Positions 23,249 through 35,270 are shown, numbered from the stretch's first letter. The stretch is 64,000 bases of DNA from Kingdonia uniflora (GCA_014058105.1 JACGCM010001511.1:2604001-2668000), one strand, 5' to 3'. Translations and numbers: made by a program. The notes: generated by a model not told the origin, from the letters alone.

Positions 23249-23667
23249 TGTGACGCCCAGGCTTTGTATATAGGTTTCTTAGGTTGTAAAAGAGCATTGT
23301 ACAAATTTTCATTTATTTTTGTAAATGCTAGCTTAGGAAAATGGGGGAGTACGCTTCGTCTCCACTTTTGATGTTTCCTTTTAGAACTTAGCTGTTTTCC
23401 AATTTCCTATATATGTAGAGGACTAGTCTCCGATACACCCAAGAAGGAATTTAAGCTTGTAAAAGTGCTTTGTAATAGTTGTTGATATTTGAATGAAATG
23501 ATGCCTTCAAAGACCCTTTGTTCAGTGGTTGTGATGCGTTGAGATTATGTGATGCGTTGAGATTTTGTGATGCTAAATAATTGATAGAGAAGAGTAATTA
23601 GGCTTACTTGGGACAGGTGTCTCGAGTGCCGCACGTGCCAAGCTTGATTTTAAGTTGATCCGTGTCA
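23249..23667 (+). repeat. 5' LTR of chromovirus
   Basis: Starts TGTGACGCCCAGG and ends CCGTGTCA. The 3' copy is at 28441-28859 with equal length and no gaps. A TATA-like CCTATATATG lies near 23407. Confidence 0.95.
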
Positions 23668-23669
23668 GT

Positions 23670-23683
23670 TGGTATCAGAGCGA
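23670..23683 (+). promoter_or_regulatory. Primer binding site, initiator Met tRNA type
   Basis: TTGGTATCAGAGC follows two bases after the LTR end, matching the 3' end of plant initiator methionine tRNA, the usual primer of chromoviruses. Confidence 0.9.
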
Positions 23684-23708
23684 TCTAGTTGAAAGCGATC
23701 TAGTTGCG

Positions 23709-24890
23709 ATGGCGGAGGGTCCGAATGCTAATGACCCCGCCCAGGTTCTTGCCCAGCAGGTGGGAGGACCATCCGTTAATCCTCGGCCCTTGAATACCCG
23801 AACGCGGTTGGACCAGTTAGAGGATAAGATGCAAGCTCTAAGTGGGATTATAGATCAAGTGACGACTCTGGAGGAACGATTGGACGGTTTCTCAGACGAT
23901 CAGGCCCATGTGGGCGAACGTCTCGTTACGTTGGAGGGAGTGGTTGAAGGGAATATGGCTACTCTTCTGGATCAGGTGGCTGAACTTTTCTCGAAAGTAA
24001 ATCTCCTAGTAAAGGTTGTTGGAAATGGAGAACCAGCACCTTCGGGCGGCGGTATAGACCGGCCCAGGATCAGGGTCCCCGATCCCAAGGCGTATGAGGA
24101 AGCGAGGGACGCCAAGGAGGTAGAGAACTTCCTTTTTGATATGGAGACGTACTTCAATGTGGTTAGGCCTGATAGCGAAGGTTCAAAGGTGTCGATGGCA
24201 ACCATGTACCTCGCCGGTGATGCTAAACTATGGTGGCGCACCAAATATGCTGAGATCTAGAGCGGTCACTGTACTATTAGAACGTGGGATGACTTGAAGA
24301 GAGAGCTGAAGAATCAGTTCTTACCCGAGAATGTTGAGTTCATTGCTCGGAGAAGCTTGAGGCAACTGAAGCAGACAGGCAACATCCGGGAGTATGTGAA
24401 GCGGTTCTCAGCCTTGATGTTAGATATCCGCGACATGTCTGAAAAGGATAAGTTGTTTTGTTTCTTGGAAAGTCTGAAACCATGGATCCAAAATGAATTA
24501 CAGAGGCAACGGGTTTAAGATTTGACTTCCGCAATGACCTCCGCTGAGCGTATCAACGACTACACCCCTATGTTGGGTGAGCGTCGACCGGCTCCGTCTC
24601 AGTCAAGTTCCCAGTCGCAACAAAGAGCGGGATCCTCCAATAATTACAATAAGGGAAAGAATGGAGGGTACCAAGCTAGAAGTGGGGGAGACCAAGGTCA
24701 TGGCCAGAACAGAAGTGGGGGAGCAAGTGCAGGTGGTGCCTCGAGTTCCAATTCTGGGAGGGAGTACCACAGGCCGCGTAACAATGGCGGCGCTTCCTCT
24801 TCGTCCAGGTTTCAAGGACGTCCCGGGAACTTGAAGTGTTTTCTTTGTGGAGGGAATCACAAAGCCTATCAGTGTCCTCAGAAGACGGCC
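23709..24890 (+). pseudogene. Gag of chromovirus
   Basis: Start ATG 23709 (MAEGPNANDPAQV); the longer frame from 23655 begins inside the LTR and is less likely. N-terminal coiled coil, then FLFDMETYFNVV, AGDAKLWWRTKYAEI, and after a TAG at 24258-24260 the continuing gag core WDDLKRELKNQFLPENVEF..ARR. A second stop, TAA at 24516-24518, precedes a Ser/Gly/Asn-rich stretch and the zinc knuckle [13 protein letters not shown] (about 24834-24873). Same frame throughout; both stops lie where a CAG or CAA codon would fit. Confidence 0.85.
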
Positions 24891-27800
24891 TTGAATGCGC
24901 TAATGGCATCGCACGGGGGCCAAGCCGATGACACCACTCAAGGAAATGATGGTGGTGAAACTCATATGGGTTCTCTTTACTTGCTCAATGCCGTGACCAC
25001 TCAGTTGCCAGAGGTTAAGCCGAAGAAGGGACTCATGTATGTGGACCTTAGTATTAATGGGAAGAGTACTTTGGCGATGGTTGATATCGGTGCTACCCAC
25101 AGCTTTATTGCCATTCAAGAGGCGAATCGTCTGGGACTGCGTTTGCTGAAAGATTCTAGCCGGATGAAGGCTATAAACTCTGCCGCAATGCCGATACATG
25201 GTGTTGCCAAGTTGGTTCCAGTTAAGATGGGACAGTGGAGTGGAAAGGTTAACCTTCTCGCTGTGACATTGGATGATTTTAAGATTATATTGGGAATGGA
25301 CTTTCTCCGCTACCACAAGGCAGTGCCGATGCCGTTCGTTAACTCCTTAGGGATTTTTGGTGACAATCCCTCAATCATTCAGATGTCCACGCAGAAAGAT
25401 GAGGGCAGACTATTATCAGCTCTTCAGTTGGAGAAGGGACTGAGGCGAGGGGAGCTGACTTACCTTGCAACCTTAAGGTTAAAGCCAGATGATCAGAATC
25501 ATGATGCCTTGCCGGCGGAAGTCTCCCGGGTACTTACAGAATTCAAGGATGTGATGCCGAAAGAATTACCAAAGGTGTTACCTCCACGAAGGCCTATCGA
25601 TCATCAGATTGAGTTAGTCCCTGGAACCAAGCCTCCTGCGAAAGGGCCATATAGAATGAGTCCGCCTGAACTAGCAGAGCTTCGGAGACAGCTTGATGGA
25701 CTATTGGAATCGGGCTTTATTCGCCCCTCAAAGGCGCCATACGGTGCCCCGGTCTTATTTCAGAAGAAACAAGATGGAAGCTTGCGATTGTGTGTCGACT
25801 ATCGAGCCCTGAACAAGGTAACGGTGAAGAACAAGTATCCCATACCGCTCATTGCCGACTTACGTCTGCGAAGTACTTCTCTAAACTTGATTTGAGATCG
25901 GGTTACTATCAGGTCAGGATCGTTGCCGGAGATGAACCAAAGACGACTTGTTCCACTCGGTATGGGGCATATGAATTTCTTGTCATGCCATTCGGCCTGA
26001 CCAATGCTCCTGCAACTTTCTGTACTCTTATGAATGAGCTCTTCCGGAAATATATCGACAAGTTTGTGGTGGTGTACCTGGATGATATTGTCATATACAG
26101 CCGCACTATGGAAGAGCACCTTGAACATCTTCGCCTTGTATTCCAAGTCTTGCTACTGAACCAGTTATATGTCAAGTTGGAGAAATGCTCGTTCGCGCAG
26201 GAACAAGTTATGTTTCTTGGACATGTCATTGGCGGAGGACAAATCCGGATGGATATGGAAAAGGTCTGCGCTATTGAGGAGTGGAGAGCTCCTACGGAGG
26301 TTACAGAAGTGCGTTCCTTTCTTGGCCTTGTGAACTACTACCGCAAGTTCGTTGAAGGGTATTCGAAACGCGCGGCACCCCTTACGGATCTTCTCAAGTA
26401 ATACTTCTCTTGGTCTTGGTCCGAGAAGTGTCAAGCAGCATTTGACGATCTGAAGCATGCGGTAATTAGCAATCCGGTCTTAGCCTTGCCAGATATTACC
26501 AAGCCGTTTGAGGTACATACTGATGCGTCTGATTTTGCTATCGGTGGAGTATTATTACAAGAGGGACATCCAGTGGCATACGAAAGCAGGAAGCTGAACG
26601 ATACCGAGAGGAGGTATTCATCCCAGCAGAAGGAACTCCTTGCTATTGTGCATTGCCTACGAGTATGGCAACACTATTTGTTGGGAATGAAGGTTCTGGT
26701 GAAGACCGATAACCGTGCGGCAAGCCATTTCCTTACACAGAAGAAGTTAACCTCGATGCAGGCCCGTTGGCAAGAGTTTCTAGCCGAGTTTGATTTAGAT
26801 CTCGAGCACAAGCCAGGGAGGATGAATAATGTGCCGGATGCATTAAGCCGTAAGGCTGAACTTGCGGCCACCTCTACAGCTGCCGAACAGTCTCACTATT
26901 ATGTTACCAGTGCCCTCCATGATAGGATCTGCGACGGGTTAGCGGCGGATCCTCAGACCCAGGCCTTGATTAACTTGGTGAAACAGGGGAAGACAAGACG
27001 GTTCTGGGTGGAAGATGGTCTTTTATACACGAAGGGACAACGACTTTATGTTCCTCGGTTCGCAGGACTAAGGCGGGAGCTAATCAAGGAGTGCCATGAT
27101 ACTCTTTGGGCAGGCCATCCGGGCTGGCGGAGAACACTATCTTTGCTACACAGGGGGTACTATTGGCCAAATGATCAGAATGAAGTGATGGATTATACGC
27201 GGACTTGTCACATTTGCCAACAAGACAAAGTTGATCGGGATTTGCCACTTGGATTGCTGGAACCACTTCCCGTACCGACTCGACCTTGGGAAAGCGTCTC
27301 TATGGACTTTATCTCTGGGTTACCTAAGACGAAAGGGTATGGTTCCATACTCGTGATCATCGACCGGTTCTCTAAGTATGCAACATTCATTCCGACTCCA
27401 ATTATTTGTACGGCAGAGAAAACCGCGCGTCTCTTTGTGAAGCATGTTGTAAAGTATTGGGGCGTGCCAAAAGACATTGTCAGTGATAGAGATCCGAGAT
27501 TTACTGGGAAGTTTTGGAAGGAAGTATTTAGATTACTGGGATCCACTCTCAACTTCTCAACCAGTAACCATCCACAGTCAGATGGTCAGACAGAACGCTT
27601 TAATGCAATATTAGAAGAGTACCTCTGACACTTGGTCAAGGTGAACAAGAAGGACTGGGCCAAACTTTTGGATGTAGCACAGTTTTGCTTTAATCTGCAG
27701 AAGAGTTCCTCCACCAACAAGAGTCCTTCCGAGATACTGTTAGGACAACAGCCCCTCACGCCGCACACAGTGGCCGCCGATTACAAAGGAAGTGTTCCGA

Positions 27801-28429
27801 GAGCCTACCAGTTTGCAAAAGAATGGCAAAGAAATACAGATATTGCCCGGGCCTCTCTAGAGAAAGCGTCAGCCAGAATGAAAAAGTGGGCCGACCAGAA
27901 GAGACGACCAGATTCTTTTCAAGTTGGGGACCTTGTTCTGATCAAGAGATCCCATCTCAAGCAGCGAGGTGGCAGAATACACCAAGGGCTAGTATCCAAG
28001 TACATTGGTCCGATGCCAATCATTGGTAAAGTTGGGAAGGTTTCCTACAAGCTTCAATTACCTTCCCACCTTCGCTTCATCCATCCAGTATTTCATGCCA
28101 GTACTTTAAAGCCTTACCACCAGGATAAGGAAGATCCAAGCAGAACTACCGTCAGGCCTCATGTTCCGTTCAAGCCAGTAAGCTCTGGCGAAGTTCCAGA
28201 GAGTGTTCTTGATCACAGAGTCACCCACGTTGATCCAGAAACCAAAGAGGAAGTTTATGAGTACCTTGTAAAGTGGAAGGATCTGCCAGATACTGAAGCC
28301 AGCTGGGAGCACCAAGATTCTCATCCCCTTCTGGTCCGACTAAGGAAGACTGAGTCCAAGCAAGAGAGGAAAGAGAACAGACAGATGTGGAAGCAAAAGA
28401 AAAAGTCGACGAGGGCATCTCCAAGCTGA
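24891..28429 (+). pseudogene. Pol of chromovirus: protease, RT, RNase H, integrase, chromodomain
   Basis: Protease has VDIGATHSF; the usual active site is DTG, so Thr is replaced by Ile. RT has [12 protein letters not shown], then a small deletion near 25865-25875 shifts the frame; it resumes in [18 protein letters not shown] with the catalytic box YLDDIV intact. Stop TAA at 26399-26401 precedes RNase H (VHTDASDFAIGGVL, KTDNRA, PDALSR). Integrase: zinc region with CHICQQDK, then Asp in MDFISGLP, Asp in SDRDPRF and Glu in SDGQTERFN, all present. TGA at 27626-27628 stands where CGA (Arg) is expected. The end, 28190-28330, is a chromodomain (YEYLVKWKDLPDTEASWE), which directs insertion to marked chromatin in this group. 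Confidence 0.9.
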
Positions 28430-28440
28430 GTGGGAGAGAG
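28427..28440 (+). promoter_or_regulatory. Polypurine tract of chromovirus
   Basis: TGAGTGGGAGAGAG overlaps the pol stop codon and ends at the first base of the 3' LTR. Confidence 0.8.
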
Positions 28441-28859
28441 TGTGACGCCCAGGCTTTGTATATAGGTTCCTTAGGTTGTAAAAGAGCATTGTACAAATTT
28501 TCATTTATTTTTGTAAAGGTTAGCTTAGGAAAATGGGGGAGTACGCTTCGTCTCCACTTTTGATGTTTCCTTTTAGAACTTAGCTGTTTTCCAATTTCCT
28601 ATATATGTAGAAGACTAGTCTCCGATATACCCAAGAAGGAATTTAAGCTTGTAATAGTGCTTTGTAATAGTTGTTGATATTTGAATGAAATGATGCCTTC
28701 AAAGAACCTTTGTTCAGTGGTTGTGATGAGTTGAGATTATGTGATGCGTTGAGATTATGTGATGCTAAATAATTGATAGAGAAGAGTAATTAGGCTTACT
28801 TGGGACAGGTGTCTCGAGTGCTGCACGTGCCAAGCTTGATTTTAAGTTGGTCCGTGTCA
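28441..28859 (+). repeat. 3' LTR of chromovirus
   Basis: Same ends as the 5' copy (TGTGACGCC...CCGTGTCA). Followed at once by ATATC (28860-28864), the second target duplication copy. Confidence 0.95.
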
Positions 28860-28864
28860 ATATC

Positions 28865-29250
28865 TCTGGCTCCGCCCCTGGTGGGAGTAAGTTCACTCTC
28901 AACTCAGATCAAGGAACAGATAGCAAAATCACTAAAGAATAAGGTAAGGGTACTATACAATGTAATAATCAATGAATATTGGCTGCAGGAAGAGAAGAGG
29001 AAGGAGAAATTGGATGAGACGAATAGGGCGTTTTTTGCAGGATAAAGACAGGAAATACCGCGTTACATCCTTTTGCAAACTTGGGTGAAGGGGGAAAATA
29101 CCCTACATTTTTTGATTAATTGATCATTTTGAGCCATCCCATTTACAATAATCAATAAAAAAGAATGAGTTAAAGACAAACAATAGGGGAACTCGACTTT
29201 CAACTTCAACTTTCCTAATCACCTTTGTGTTAAGCCTATTTTTCCCAATT
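28865..29250. other. Spacer between chromovirus and E8; no gene seen
   Basis: The left part (to about 29045) continues the pre-insertion sequence (CTCTGGCTCCGCCCCTGG). A short frame with EEKRKEKLDETNRAFF is not recognised. The rest is AT-rich. Confidence 0.5.
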
Positions 29251-29255
29251 AATTC

Positions 29256-29522
29256 TGATAGGTCTTGAGCAGTCGTTCCTACGACGTCGTGACCACCTTT
29301 TATTGTAGGTATTAATTTATGTTTTTATTTTACTTATGATAGTGCTCTCAGAATGATTGCCAGTAGGGTAGTTAGTGGAGTATTTATAAGAGAAGAAGGG
29401 TAGACTCCTGAGTATTTCTAGGAGAATAAGGGGTAGTCTCCTTTTACTATTGGAGAAGTAGGATTAGTTTATTTAGAGTCCTGTGATTTTGTGAGAAATA
29501 AGAGATTAGAAAGAGATGTTTA
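29256..29522 (+). repeat. 5' LTR of E8, left part
   Basis: Matches the 3' LTR start (GATAGGTCTT-AG-GTCGTTCC-AC-ACGTCGTGACCACC) with clear divergence and about 70 extra bases. It is interrupted after GAGATGTTTA by the DNA transposon; the remainder is at 32613-32702. Confidence 0.85.
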
Positions 29523-32500
29523 GGCCATGTTTATTTTTTGGTCAAGGGTGAAAATAGGTGTGCTCTTTTGGAAACTTCTCACCCTTGAGATGTTTGTTTT
29601 TTTATAAAAGTTGGCATTCTCTCCAGAAAAGATAAAAACTGGAAGTTTGGTTTGAAGTTTGTCCTACTTCTAACCAAAAAGCTTCCAGCTTCCCTTTGAC
29701 TTGGTTTTGACTGGTCGTTTCGCCGCTATACCATGATTTGGTCATTTTCCACCCTGTGACCCATTTAAGTGGGGGTATTTTGGGGTTTTCAACCCCAAAA
29801 TACTCAAATCTGTCGTATGAAAAGCCACCCCTACCTCCCCAAACTTTCCAAATCATAACCCAAAGTTTAAAAAAACAAGACAAAACACAAAACAAATCGT
29901 TCCTCCCTCAGTGCCTCCCTCGTCTCCCTCACAACGCCTCTCCACCTTCTCTTCATGCCTCTCCACCCTCTCTTCATGCATGTCTTTACCCTCTCTCCAC
30001 GCCTCTCTCTGCATCTTTCCACCCTCTCTCTGTGTCTCTTCCTCGACGTTTCTTTACTCTCTCTTTACGTCTATCCACCCTCGTTTTGCGTTTCTGCATC
30101 TCTCCACCCTCTCTTTGGTATTTTGCATTCTCTCTCTATGTTTATTTTTTGGTTTATTTACGAATTATATTATGATAATTGTTGGGTTTCATTGTTAAAT
30201 TGTGATTGGTTTATTGGTGGAATTGTGATGATTATTGATTGAACTGAATAAAATATGGTTTATAGGATGGATCAATATGATGATGAAATATTGGAATTAG
30301 AGGTTGTTGCTGTGACTATAGCCACTGCAGTTAACCTAGTATTATTGTTGGTTAAGGCTACCCAATATGACATAACACCTTATGTCAATAGGAGCGAGCA
30401 CAGGAATGCAAAATTACGTTGGTTGTATGATGAAAGTGATATTATCTGCCATAATATGTTGCGAATGAATAAGGCTTACATTATTAGTTTTTGGAATAGG
30501 CTGAGATGGAAGGGTTTGAGAGCTAGCAAATATTTAGATGTTGAAGAACTGGTGGAAATATTCTTATTGATTGTAGGTCATGACACTAGGCTCTGGCATG
30601 CCCAAGCTTCGACCATGAGGTCATTGAAAACTATTTCCAAGTATTTTCATGTTGTTTTGAAGTATATTTTGAGGTTGGGTAAAGACTTAATCAAACATGC
30701 AACTCCTGACTTGTCTCTTGCCACTAGAAACAATCATCATGTTTGGGCCAACACTTACCTCAAGGTATATATATTTACTCCAAGGTTGGTTTACGTTAAT
30801 ATTTTAAGACATTTTTGTAATTGCTTTTATATTTGATGGTATGGTTTATTTTCTTTAGGATTGTGTTGAAGCAGTGGATGGCACATTCATCTCTACAACG
30901 GTCCCCCTTGAAAATTAACCTAGGTATCGCACTAGGAAGGGAGATATAAAGCAAAATGTGCTTGTTGTTTGCTCTTTTGACATGAAAATAACTGAGATAT
31001 TTGCTGGATGGGAAGGTTTAGCTCATGATAATAGGATCTTGAGCGTTGTAGTTAATAATAACATGTCTCCGTTTACAGTGCTTAGAGGTAAATGATAGTG
31101 CATTTATAATATCATCCCTAATATTTTACTTGCAATTTTTGGTTTGCAATCTTAATTTCCACAATTTTACTTTTTTTAGATCATTACTACTTGGGGGATG
31201 CTAGAATTCCTTAAGCTCCTGATTTATTAGTTTCTTATCGAGATGTACGTTATCACCTTAAGGAACATCGAAAGGGGAATAGTCCTCAGACTTCACAAGA
31301 GTTATACAATTATCGACACTCCCAACTAAGGAACATCATTGAGCATCTGTTTGGGGTCATGAAAAAACATTTTGCCTGTTTGCGCATAGAACTCCATTAT
31401 GATGTTGAAACTCAAACCAAGGTTATTGTTACATGTTTATCATTCACAACCATATCATAGAGGCAAATCCAAATGACAACTTAGAATACCCAAATACAGA
31501 GGAAGAGAAACATGGAGAAATGCCTCATGAAGAGATAGGAGCATTAGGGGGAACTGAAGCATGGACCAATTTTAGGGACCGTTTGTCTGGAAACATGTGG
31601 CTTGAGTATGTCAACTCTTACCACTATCATCATGCCTGAGTCATTTCTTTTGTACAATTTTTATTTGTTCGCTTACTACTTTTTATTGCATCATTTATTA
31701 TGACTATGGTATGAGATCACTTTAATAAGTCTGTTTGGTATGTCTCTTCTTTGGTATGTCTCTTCTATGGTATGTCTCTTGTTATGTATTTATATTTTGG
31801 TTTTCACTATTGTTATGACTAGCATTATTGTTTGGTATATTATATGTCTCTAATGTATTTGATAGTGTATGTAGATTAACAAGTTATTATGTGTTATGGC
31901 ATATTGATGATTTATTATTTTGTAGGTATGATGACTAGGTATTATGTGGTTTTTGTAGGGCGTGTACCCAGAGTATATGAAACATGGGAGGAGACAGACC
32001 CCCAGGTCTCAGGTTTTTGAGGAGCTGTTCATAGGAGAGTTAATTCATGGGCAGAGGCTGATCTTTTGTTTGCTGCATTTGTTAAGAAGGAGAGGCATGT
32101 TCAGGGGGAGTAGCTCTGGAGGAGGAAGAAGCCCCACCAGTTGTTGAGGTCATGGAAGCTGAAGATGAGGATCTAGGTGGGATGGCTGTGAGGGATGTGC
32201 ATGGTTAAATTTTTCGTCATGTTTTAGCTTGTGTTAGAGTGGTGTGCTGTAAAAGGTAAGTAAGTGAGTATTATTATTTTCGAGGTGTTGATCTGCTGGT
32301 ATTTTCTTGTATGACTATGAAGAATGTTTTTCTATATATTTAGTAATTTGTGTATTTACAAATTAGAGAGGAAAATATGGTTTATATGTATTTTTGATGT
32401 TTTTGTGGAAAAACTTCTAGTCTGTGGTCAAATTAGATGGTTCAGACAAACAGACTAGTGAGATGTTGAAGTTAAAAATCAGAATTTTAAGTAAAAGTTC

Positions 32501-32612
32501 TAACCTTTAGCCAAATGCACGCGAGTTTTTTTCAATCTTCTAACCTCAAAATTTCTAGCCTTAATTTTCCTACCTCTTTTCACCCAAAAAAAAAACAAAA
32601 ACAAACATGGCT
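29523..32612 (+). mobile_element. PIF/Harbinger DNA transposon inside the E8 5' LTR
   Basis: Left end GGCCATGTTTATTTTTTGG; right end, read in reverse, AGCCATGTTTGTTTTTG, with further similarity (GGGTGAAAA-AGG), so imperfect inverted ends of about 36 bp. The 3' LTR shows the empty site ATGTTTAGTTTTAT. TTA (29520-29522) precedes the element and GTA (32613-32615) follows it, a 3-bp TTA duplication with one mutation, the size expected for PIF/Harbinger. A pyrimidine-rich leader with short repeats (29900-30130) precedes the transposase, and a 16-bp TTTGGTATGTCTCTTC triplet lies at about 31734-31782. Confidence 0.85.
30267..31639 (+). pseudogene. PIF/Harbinger transposase (DDE_Tnp_4 type)
   Basis: Three exons: 30267-30764, 30859-31087 and 31179-31639, with GT/AG introns that keep the frame. 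Exon 1 has the N-terminal region (LRWKGLRASKYLDVEELVEIFL, then SKYFHVVLKYIL). Exon 2 has AVDGTFI (first Asp), RYRTRKGDIKQNVLVVCSFD and GWEG. Exon 3 has YYLGDARIP (second Asp), YRDVRYHLKE and the Glu block RNIIEHLFGVMK. TAA stops at 30916-30918 and 31212-31214 and a frameshift before the C-terminal block (HNHIIEANPNDNLEYP) break it. It would cut and paste the element at its ends. The Myb-like partner ORF of this superfamily was not found. Confidence 0.85.
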
Positions 32613-32702
32613 GTAGTTTTATATTTTTATTTAAGAATTGATTAAAGAGTAGTTTAGTTATTTGTGCTTGTGATTCGCTTCTGCAAAACGTAGTAATTAT
32701 CA
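32613..32702 (+). repeat. 5' LTR of E8, right part
   Basis: Starts with the mutated target copy GTA and ends GTAGTAATTATCA, matching the end of the 3' LTR at 35265. The primer binding site follows directly. Confidence 0.85.
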
Positions 32703-32759
32703 ATTTGGTACTAAGAGCTTTGGTACTTTCCTCCAAAAAATAATTTTCTTTTCACAATA

Positions 32760-34913
32760 ATGATAAAGAACAACGAGAAGTTGAAGACGCCAACCACGAT
32801 GGAGAGGCTTGAGGATTTCAAATTTTCTACAGATGATAGGTTCACTTCAATGGAGATGAAGATTAACGCTATGATGAATTTGTTGGAAACGATTTCCACA
32901 AAACCAAAATACGATGGGGAACAAAGCAGATTTACTCTGGAAAAGGAGAGTGCGGCGATGGGTGAAACTTACTCCCAATGGGGGCTTTTATGTGAGATGG
33001 GCAAAACACCGGCATAAACCTCGTCAATCCTATACCGATTAGGGTTGTGGGACGTACAAAAGCCACAATTTTTCCTTTACCAAGGCTGGAAATTGTTGAA
33101 TTCTGACGATGAACACATCACCAATCCAAAATTTGTTAATCCCTTTGCAAGACTCGATGCAGATGTTGAAACCGATGATGGAGTGGAGAGAAGCATGTTA
33201 CTGAGAACAATCGGCCCTAAAACTACTATTGTAAACGATGGAGTCACGACATGCTCACCCAATTCACGTGGTCCTGCCACACAAAATTGTGGGGACAATA
33301 ATTGCGTAACAGACTCAAGACGTACGTTATACGCAAACATTAATCACGCACCTGAATCGAGGGAAGAATGTGCTCAGCACACGAAGCCACCAGACCAGGT
33401 CTTCAACCTGTAAAGGGAGACCCGAATCCAACCTCAACCATACCCTATACAACTCACATACGTGGGTGAATCTAGTAAACAACCACAAACATTATTACAT
33501 CAAGCCCAAATAGTTTGCCCACAGGGAGATAACTTCTACTTCAACCCAACTCAATCATCTTCTGCATCTCTCCCATTTGTGGTAGGATTTCAAAGAAAAC
33601 TGTTGCTTCATTCAGAGATAACTACAGCAACGCCGAGAGTGACGATAGTACCCATGATAACAAGAGCACCAACGCCACCGACATCGATGCAAGCAACGCC
33701 TAATTACTACTATTTTGATGGCAACAATACCAACAACACAACTTATGAATCCATCGGTAACCCCAACAACAACATAAACCCAACAACCACCATTACAGTA
33801 ATCAACAGGGGTTCACCATGAGCCACGATAGTTATATCAGGTTCCGTATCCCACAGCAACAACGATAGATTGGTTTAGGGTCACAGGGAACAGGCAACCA
33901 TGGAACACTCCCGAATAATCAATTTTTCGGTACTTCTACAAGAGATGAACATAGCACAGGAGAATATTGGGGAGACAATAGAGAGTATTTTTAAGTGAGG
34001 ATTTAAAGATCAGTGTACTCCACCATATGAGAGATGGGGTCTGGGCCGTGGAGTACATCCTCAAAACTTTGCACATCGTCCTCCTAGTAATAGGTTCCAC
34101 AAGGGACCAGATAGCTACCGCCCTCATCTCAGCATTACAGAATATGGGATAGGATGTTAAATTGGATGTCTCCGAGTTTGATGGGACATATGAGGGTGAT
34201 AGTTTTATGGATTGGCTTTGCAGAGTTGACAGGATATTTGTTTATAAGCGATACGGGGATTTGAAGTCCGTTATGTTAATTAAAATAAGGTTGATTGAAT
34301 ATGTGCTTAACTGGTGAGATAACATTCAGAAGACCAAGTGGGATGCAAGACAGTAATATATCACTGATTGGGCCACCATGTGGCAAGAGTTGGTTCAGTG
34401 TTTTATCCCGCGGTCTTACACAGAAGACAGTTTTACCAAGCTCCAAGGGTTGAGACAACAACAAAGGTTGGTGGATGCTTATACGAGTGACTTCTATCTT
34501 TTTTCTTCCAGGGTGGCTAAAGTAAGTCGCTTCAAGGCAGGACTCACCAAGAAGATCAGAGATGAGTTGGCGATGCTACATATTTATGATTTATCTGAGG
34601 CAATGGAAATGGCCAAGTGGGCTGAGACCAAGCTACAAGGAGTGGGTAACCCGTTCCTCTAGTGATTGTTACACCTATCGAGGTCACAACATCGATACTC
34701 ATAAGTGTTACAGGGTCTGCAAGCAAAGTTCAATGTTTTGGGTGTGGCAAAACTGGTCACATGAGGCGTGACTGTCCTATTGTTAATAAGCATGTGGCTT
34801 TGATTATGGAGAAACTTCAGGGTCATATCGCAGAGGTGGTACAACAAATGTGGAAGGAGCAAGACATGGAGATTGAGATAACAGATTCGGAGGAGGATTA
34901 TCCTTCACCTTAA
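32760..34913 (+). pseudogene. Gag of E8
   Basis: N-terminal coiled-coil part (32760-33017: MERLEDFKFSTDDRFTSMEM), a Pro/Thr/Asn-rich middle (33462-33821), then the gag core at 34160-34662: DVSEFDGTYEGDSFMDWLCRVDRIF, WATMWQELVQCFIPRSYTEDSF and YTSDFYLFSSRV. Next, in another frame, the zinc knuckle CFGCGKTGHMRRDC (about 34735-34776). Stops within the core (near 34317 and 34353) and several frameshifts disable it. The acidic tail EITDSEEDYPSP ends at 34911-34913. Confidence 0.75.
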
Positions 34914-34948
34914 AATTCATGGACAAATTTTTCATGACGAGGGATGGT

Positions 34949-35265
34949 TGATAGGTCTTCAGTGGTCGTTCCAACAACGTCGTGACCACCTTCTATTCAT
35001 GTAGTTATTTAGGTTTTTATTTTACTTAAGTTAGTGAGGTAGTTAGTGGAGTATTTCTAGGAGAATAAGGGGTAGTCTCCTTCTACTAAAGGCATTGTAG
35101 GATTAGTTTATTTTGGTTACCGTGATTTTATGAGAAATAAGAGATTATAGAGAGATGTTTAGTTTTATGTTTTAATTTGAAAATTGAATAAAGATTAGTT
35201 TAGTTATTTGCACTAGTGATTTGCTTCCACAAAACGTAATAATTTGTAAAACGTAGTAATTATCA
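34949..35265 (+). repeat. 3' LTR of E8 (317 bp)
   Basis: TGATAGGTCTTCAGTGG to GTAGTAATTATCA, followed by AATTC (35266-35270). It lacks about 70 bp present in the 5' LTR and carries many substitutions, so E8 is older than the chromovirus. Confidence 0.85.
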
Positions 35266-35270
35266 AATTC

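Larger units (their letters stand above)
23249..28859 (+). mobile_element. Complete chromovirus (Ty3/gypsy) with LTRs and TSD, coding region broken
   Basis: 5611 bp: two 419-bp LTRs, Met-tRNA-type primer site, gag with zinc knuckle, protease, RT, RNase H, integrase, C-terminal chromodomain and a polypurine tract. By eye 11 of 419 LTR positions differ (about 97.4% identity), making it one of the younger elements here. Four in-frame stops and one frameshift make it non-autonomous. The knuckle spacing CX2CX3HX4C and short LTRs may fit the Galadriel clade, but I cannot settle the clade. Confidence 0.95.
29256..35265 (+). mobile_element. E8: gag-only LTR retrotransposon (TR-GAG-like) carrying a DNA transposon
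   Basis: LTRs begin TGATAGGTCTT and end GTAGTAATTATCA. The exact duplication AATTC flanks both ends (29251-29255 and 35266-35270). The primer site TGGTACTAAGAGC (32706-32718) is a mutated Met-tRNA type. The interior of about 2.25 kb encodes only gag; no protease, RT or integrase is seen. Such elements have been described as TR-GAG and would rely on proteins from other elements. The 5' LTR is split by the PIF/Harbinger insertion. Confidence 0.8.

Noticed and set aside
24600..27770. Many minus-strand frames of 60-140 codons
   Set aside because: They mirror the chromovirus gag-pol on the plus strand and have no motifs of their own.
29738..30242. Three plus-strand frames rich in Ser, Leu and Pro
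   Set aside because: They arise from a CT-rich repeat leader of the PIF element, open in several frames at once, which is a sign of composition and not of coding.
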